Part shown: piece by piece, positions 59,160 to 64,000 of the stretch
Numbering within the stretch: the stretch's first letter is position 1
Layout: every line of letters starts with the position of its first letter
Source: Trametopsis cervina
Taxonomy: Eukaryota; Basidiomycota; Agaricomycetes; Polyporales; Irpicaceae
Assembly: GCA_022385755.1 (NCBI GenBank)
Contig: MU278361.1
Location: 225,186-289,185, forward strand
Direction: 5' to 3'
Length of the DNA stretch: 64,000 bases
Made by a program: the position numbers and the translations under genes
The notes under the pieces: generated by a model
What the model was told of the DNA's origin: nothing
Databases searched by the model: none
Seen by the model: the letters and a program-made list of their open reading frames with translations, nothing else

Positions 59160-62142
59160 ATGGCCACCGCGTTCTACTCATCGTATAAGCCCCAGATCCT
59201 CTCACGCCAAGAGGGCTTCCACCTCCCGTCCCCCGCACCGTCCACACCCCCCTCCGACGGCACCCCCTCCTCCCTCACCGCCAACGGCGCCCACTCCTCC
59301 TCCTCCGCCAACGCTTTCGACACCCACAGCCTCTTCATGTCCCCGCCCTCCTACCTCTCTGTCCCAGAGACCTTCAGAAAATTCCCCTCCAACAATGCAG
59401 ACCCGACGGGACACAACAACCCCAGCATGGACTTTTCCGACGAGCTCGCCAGCCTGATCTCCCACCCCCACAACAGCTCTCATGAACGGTCTACACAGAG
59501 CCCCGTCTCTCTTGCCGGCTACGATGACTACCCCCGCCCGACCACCCACAACATATTCGACATCAGCGCACCGACGAGCCACCACCACCACCAACAGCAC
59601 TCCCACCACTCGCACCATGTCCCCCCGAGCCCGCACTCGCCCTATCCTCCCGGCGGATCTGCATTCTCGCTCCCGCCCTCGAATGCGCCCGCGCACGGTT
59701 TGCACACCCCGGGCTCCTCGCTGCAAACGCCGACGCACCCCCTCCACGAGTTTGCGTCGCATTTCAACTCGACCGTCCCCGCAATCGGCTCCAGCATGCG
59801 CTACGAACCGCCCTCGTCCTCGCACGGCCACAGCTCGACGGGTCCGTCGAGCCATCCCTTCGCCCTCAACGTGAACACCTCTGGCCCCTCGACCGCGAAC
59901 AACAACAACGCGCACTCGCCTGGCTCGAACGCGTCCACGAACGGAAACGAGCCTTCCTCGTTCTCCTCGCATACCTTTTCAGATACGACTTTCGCCCACC
60001 TCCATGGTGGCCTCCCGCGCCAGACCCCCTCGCCCGTCCTCCCGCCGTCCTCGCACGGCCGCGACTATTCTCGCCGCGGCGCAAACGGCGCAGGAGCCGA
60101 CGATTTCTCGCGTTCCCGCTCACGTTCGCGGTCCACCGCGCAACACCAGCAACAGCCCTCGGCCACCGACCCGCCCTCGACGAACGGCGGGCCCGCCCGC
60201 ACGGCACGCGCAACGCGCCCAAAGCGCGGGAGCGTGTCGAGCGTATCTCCGCCGCCCCTGCACCGTGGACTGACGCAACCTCTGATCATCCCGACGTCGT
60301 CGCCGGCGCCGTCGAACTCGACAGGCGGTGCACGTTCTCCACTGAGCTTGCACACTTCTGGCTGGTTCGGAAACGGATTGAACGGGTATGGGCTTAACGC
60401 CATTGGGACGACACTCGGCGGTATGGGCGAGTTCAGCTTGCCGACGCCGGATAGCGTGCATGGGCATGGCTTGTTTGGGAGCGCAGGAACAGCAGGTGGA
60501 AGCGGGGGAAGCCCGAAGGAGCTCGGGCTTGTTTCGGGGAAGAACGCTGAGGGAGGAGCGGGCGGGGACGACGTTGCTGCCAAACAGTGAGTACCGTTTT
60601 CTCTGGTGGTTTGCTGTTCTTCGCGCGGGGGCAACTCCAAGTTTTTTTGTGAATTTTTTGGCAAATGCGGGAAGCTGACGTGGTATGGACGTTGTGTTGA
60701 TTGTTTGGCAGGGCGCAGATCGCGAACGAGAAGAGGCGGCGAAGGAGGGAGTCGCATAATGCTGTTGAGCGGAGGCGGCGAGATAACATTAACGAGAAGA
60801 TCTCGGAGCTTGCTACGCTCATCCCCGAGTGTCTGCTCGATCCCAACTGTGAGTTTCACAATGCACTTACGTTTGTTTTCTGCCGCTGACCGAGTTGTGC
60901 GTCTTTTTCTCGCTTTTTTGCGGATGTAGCGACCATGACGATGCCTGCTACCTTGACGTCTGCGACGAGCGACGACCTGCTCTTTGGTGCAGGTGGCTCA
61001 GCGCCCGTGCCCGCGCCGCCTGCTTCTGCAACGAGCAACGGCGGGGGAAGCCCGGACGGCGGGAAGAAGGAGGACGCAGAGGACAAGGATGGAGACGCTG
61101 CTGGCGCCGTGAAGGCGAACAAGGGCATGATCCTGCGGAAGAGCGTCGAGTACATCAGGTGTGTAGCGTCTCTGCATTTTGAGTTTGATTCTTTCGCCTG
61201 CTTGCTTTTATGGGATCTGCGCGCGCGCGTGCGTGTGTGCGTGGTGTGCTGCCATGTTCGCGTGCTCTTGTGTGCTCTGTGCGCATGTGTGTAGCAGGGA
61301 GGGGGCAGCAGTGCAATTTCGGGGCGACCTGCTGTGGTGATATAGCCCGCGGATGGGCGGATGGCGTGGGTGCGAAGCTGGCGTGGTGGTGGAAACCTCG
61401 GAGGCGGGCGGTCGCAGCGTGACCCCGTGAGGGCGTAAGCGCCCCGCCGCGCGTGCTTCTGGGGCGGCGGGGGAACCTCGCGCGGTGCGGCGGCGGGCTT
61501 TGGGAGGCGTTTCGGGGGTGGTGTGCGCGCGTCATGTGGTTTCTTGGCTATATCTTCTTGGAGTGTATCTGTATATGCGATGGACATGTGTGCTGACCAT
61601 GTTTCTTCTTTTTGTGGTGCAGGTACTTGCAGCAGCTTGTCTCGGCGCAGGCGACGCGGAACCGGGAGCTCGAGCAGCAGCTGCAGAGCTTCCGCGGGCC
61701 GTCGTCGGGGTCTTCGACTACTGTGAACGGGGCGTCGGAGGACGACGCGCTGATGTTGCATGAGGAAGTCGGCGGGTTCAGCCTCGGTATGCCGGCGCAG
61801 GACGGGAAGCGGACGCCGAAGAAGTTTGGCGGGTTCGAGCTCGAGAGCGTCGCAGAGATGGAGCAGGACACGTTGGACGAACATAATGCCCATCAACAGC
61901 ACATGCAGCATCAGCGGTATCGCGATGAGCAGGACCAGGATATGGAGAGGCCGAGCACGGCGGGGACGGGCGCGAGTCCGTTGAGCGCGAGTGGGTCGGA
62001 CGATAACGAGCATGAACATGAACATGCGGAGGGCGAGCAGGAGGAAGAGGAGAGGGGACGGAAGGGACGCGATGGGAGGCCGATGGGGTATGGAGCGGCG
62101 GGGTTGAGTCTGAAGGTGGAGGAGGGGATGGAGACGTGCTAG
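59160..62142 (+). CDS. bHLH-zipper transcription factor (4 exons, 770 aa)
   Basis: Exons 59160..60586, 60712..60848, 60930..61158, 61623..62142, in phase. The first 475 residues are a disordered Ser/Pro/His-rich region with a His cluster (HHHHQQHSHHSHH). The basic region and helix 1 read RRRRESHNAVERRRRDNIN then EKISELATLIPECLL; H491, E495 and R499 are the class B residues that contact CACGTG E-boxes. Helix 2 (KGMILRKSVEYIR, ending at R598) and a leucine-zipper-like helix (YLQQLVSAQATRNRELEQQL) follow. Between the helices the loop is stretched to about 70 residues by a Ser/Gly/Asp-rich insert, and intron 2 falls at its start. The acidic tail and a KVEEGMETC end are less conserved. Fungal relatives include USF/Cbf1-type regulators of metabolism or development. 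The start was chosen for its ACCCCAATGGCC-like context and the absence of an earlier in-frame Met. Confidence 0.9.
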
Positions 62143-64000
62143 CATGCGCATGCGATGTTGTTGTGCTGTGCTGGTGTTGTGCTGCATGAAAAGGGCATCG
62201 TTCGCGTCGCGTCCCGCCTCTCCTTCTCTTCTTTCTTTCGTCTTGCCTTGACCCGACTCGACTCGCCTGTCTTGCTTTCTGTCCCGCTGTTCTTTCGTTC
62301 GTTCGTCGCACCCCGCTTGTCTTACGCTCTTCCTTTCTTGCCCACACCTCCCACCACACCCCAAACTCCCGCCTCACACACCCGCCTCACACCTGACTCC
62401 GTCGGATCCCCTCATCTCACCTCATTGATCTCATATTCACTCATCATCTCATCGTTCTCGTTTCTCGCTGTGTATCATTACTTACTTACCCCTCTTCCTT
62501 CTTCTCTTGTTTTCTCTTTCTCTCTCTCTCATCTGACTGTTCTCTCTCATCTCATCTGCCCGTCTTTCTTACTCACCGTAACGCGAATAGTGCTCGTAGT
62601 GCCAAAAACCCGTGTATGATTAGCCCGTAATGCGTCTTTCTGTTTCTTTGTTCGTTCGCACGCGCATACCCAAGTGCGATTGTGCTCTTAACTCTCAAGC
62701 TGGGTGTTGGATTTATTAAAAATAAAGTCGAGCACCCGGTAAAGTAAAATAAAGTACAGTAGTAGTTTTGGCATCGCGTAGCGATGTTGCTGTAATGCGA
62801 TACCCCTTCGTTCTCGAGAACTCTTGTCATATGTTCCTTGCCACATGTCTTGGACGCGAATGACGTCCATGCGCAACAACACACCCTCATCCAGCCAACC
62901 CCGCAAGCGTCATACATATCATAAGCAGAACAGACGCACGCGCGCGATTATCTCAACGATTTCATTTTAATCTTACACGCGTATGCGATCATTTCATCTG
63001 CGCTCGAGTCTACTTTGCTACGGTATTACATAGGACAGACGGATGGGTATGACGCACACGAGCACGAGCACGGGTTGCCAAGCAGATGAGCTACCACCGA
63101 ACGGGCTGAGCTGATCAAGCACGACGATTTAAAAACAGAAACACGAACGGAAGGAGGCGACTTGGGTGATCAAGCGCGAGCGCGAGGGGCGTTTGTTATC
63201 AAGCATGACGTCCGGCATGCGTCAGTATACAACAGCACAGTATGGAACGCGCTACGATGACCGTGCTGCTGCGATCGACAGGTCGTACAGACGACAGGCG
63301 ACGGTGTGCGGGGAAGGTGAAGCTGAAGGGAAGGGGGTGAAATTGCTGTGCCTCGGCTTCGCGTTCACCTGCGACTCGGCTTCGGCTTCGATGGCGACTT
63401 CGACTGCGTCGCTTGGCGTGGCTGCGGGATGGAGGAGGTAATCGTAGGGAAGACCGAGCTGAATGCAATTTCAAGGACGAGCCAATACGAGCAGGGGTGT
63501 TTTCAAACCTCTTGCCTGCTGCGAGTTTAATTTCCGTGTGCACGCTGCATAACCGGCTGGCCATCGAGTAAGGTAGAACCCGTGTCTCTCGGGGTGGGTG
63601 CTGCACCCTACCCTACCCTCCTGTACCAAGCCGGTGTTCTTGCATTCTGCCCGCAGGGGCTGGAGTTTGTACGGCCAGCAAGCAGGTTGGCCGGTCATTT
63701 GTTTTTTGATCGGGTAGGGATGAGAGGCCACCGGCTGCCAATGTTATTGCTGCTACCTGCTACCGCTGATGAACACGGCTCTACAGTGAGATAACACACA
63801 GCCGGCGGACGATAGATAGAGATTAAGCGTTTAACATCCATCCGTCGACAGCTCGCGTCTGACGGTCGTCAGAATATCCTGGACGGGCGAGACACTTGGC
63901 TACCCGGGGTGTACAGTGCTGTAATGTGCGTGGCAGATGGAAACGGGAATGCACGCTGTATTTCTCCCGCGACGGTGTGTGTTGTACAGGGTGGGGGAAG
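62143..64000. other. Downstream region of the bHLH gene to the window edge
   Basis: 1.9 kb. Pyrimidine-rich near 62200-62570, then mixed sequence; no protein or RNA gene recognised. A 502-codon minus-strand frame overlapping this end and the bHLH gene is discussed under rejected items. Confidence 0.5.

Noticed and set aside
58744..59457. 237-codon plus-strand frame overlapping the bHLH start
   Set aside because: Its second half is the bHLH first exon read in another frame; Pro/Ser-rich and without motif.
60856..62364. 502-codon open frame on the minus strand
   Set aside because: It lies antisense over three exons and a long intron of the well-supported bHLH gene; composition (Arg, Pro, Ala-rich) is that of a shadow frame in GC-rich coding DNA and shows no domain.

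Overview
The window looks like a piece of a nuclear chromosome from a basidiomycete fungus, most likely an agaricomycete (mushroom or polypore group). The reasons are the dense short introns (mostly about 47 to 75 nt, roughly 100 of them across 17 gene models, nearly all GT-AG), eukaryotic housekeeping families (HMG-CoA reductase, aspartokinase, calcineurin A, UNC-50, exomer-type ChAPs protein, G protein alpha subunit), a CYP53-like P450, an agaricomycete-style F-box protein, and a nuclear tRNA-Gly. The gene models below were built by hand: exons were joined only where donor, acceptor and reading phase agreed and the joined protein matched a family. Exon ends are therefore better supported than the exact start codons.

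Layout. 0-11 kb is compact: the start of HMG-CoA reductase (running off the left edge), a Golgi-type fucosyltransferase-like protein, a CCDC6/DUF2046 coiled-coil protein and a ChAPs (BCH1/BUD7-like) protein, all on the minus strand, with a divergent RUS1/DUF647 gene sharing a 460-bp promoter region with ChAPs. 11.9-14.9 kb holds a strongly atypical G-alpha gene in 12 exons, followed by about 3.9 kb without a recognisable gene. 18.8-33.9 kb is a second compact block on the minus strand: aspartokinase, P450, a small-heat-shock-like protein, a tandem pair of short-chain dehydrogenases, calcineurin A and UNC-50. 34.3-38.2 kb is a large WW-domain protein (plus strand), followed by an unrecognised candidate gene, an intronless F-box gene and an MFS monocarboxylate-type transporter (43.0-45.1 kb).

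From 45.1 to 59.2 kb there is a 14-kb stretch with no recognised protein gene. It contains a diverged 359-bp-period tandem repeat, a pair of 115-bp direct repeats with TG...CA ends about 2.2 kb apart (possible LTR remnants), a 16-G run, a tRNA-Gly(UCC), and a four-fold GGGGGC tract. It ends at a 770-residue bHLH-zipper regulator gene (59.16-62.14 kb).

Functionally the window mixes signalling (G-alpha, calcineurin, bHLH), secretory traffic (ChAPs, UNC-50, fucosyltransferase-like), primary metabolism (HMGR, aspartokinase), and secondary or xenobiotic metabolism (P450, twin SDRs). No operon-like or cluster logic is evident. The most unusual object is the G-alpha: the GTPase glutamine is replaced by serine, there is no N-terminal Gly-Cys lipidation signal, there is a roughly 150-residue insertion, and a 6-nt microexon can be skipped without a frame change.
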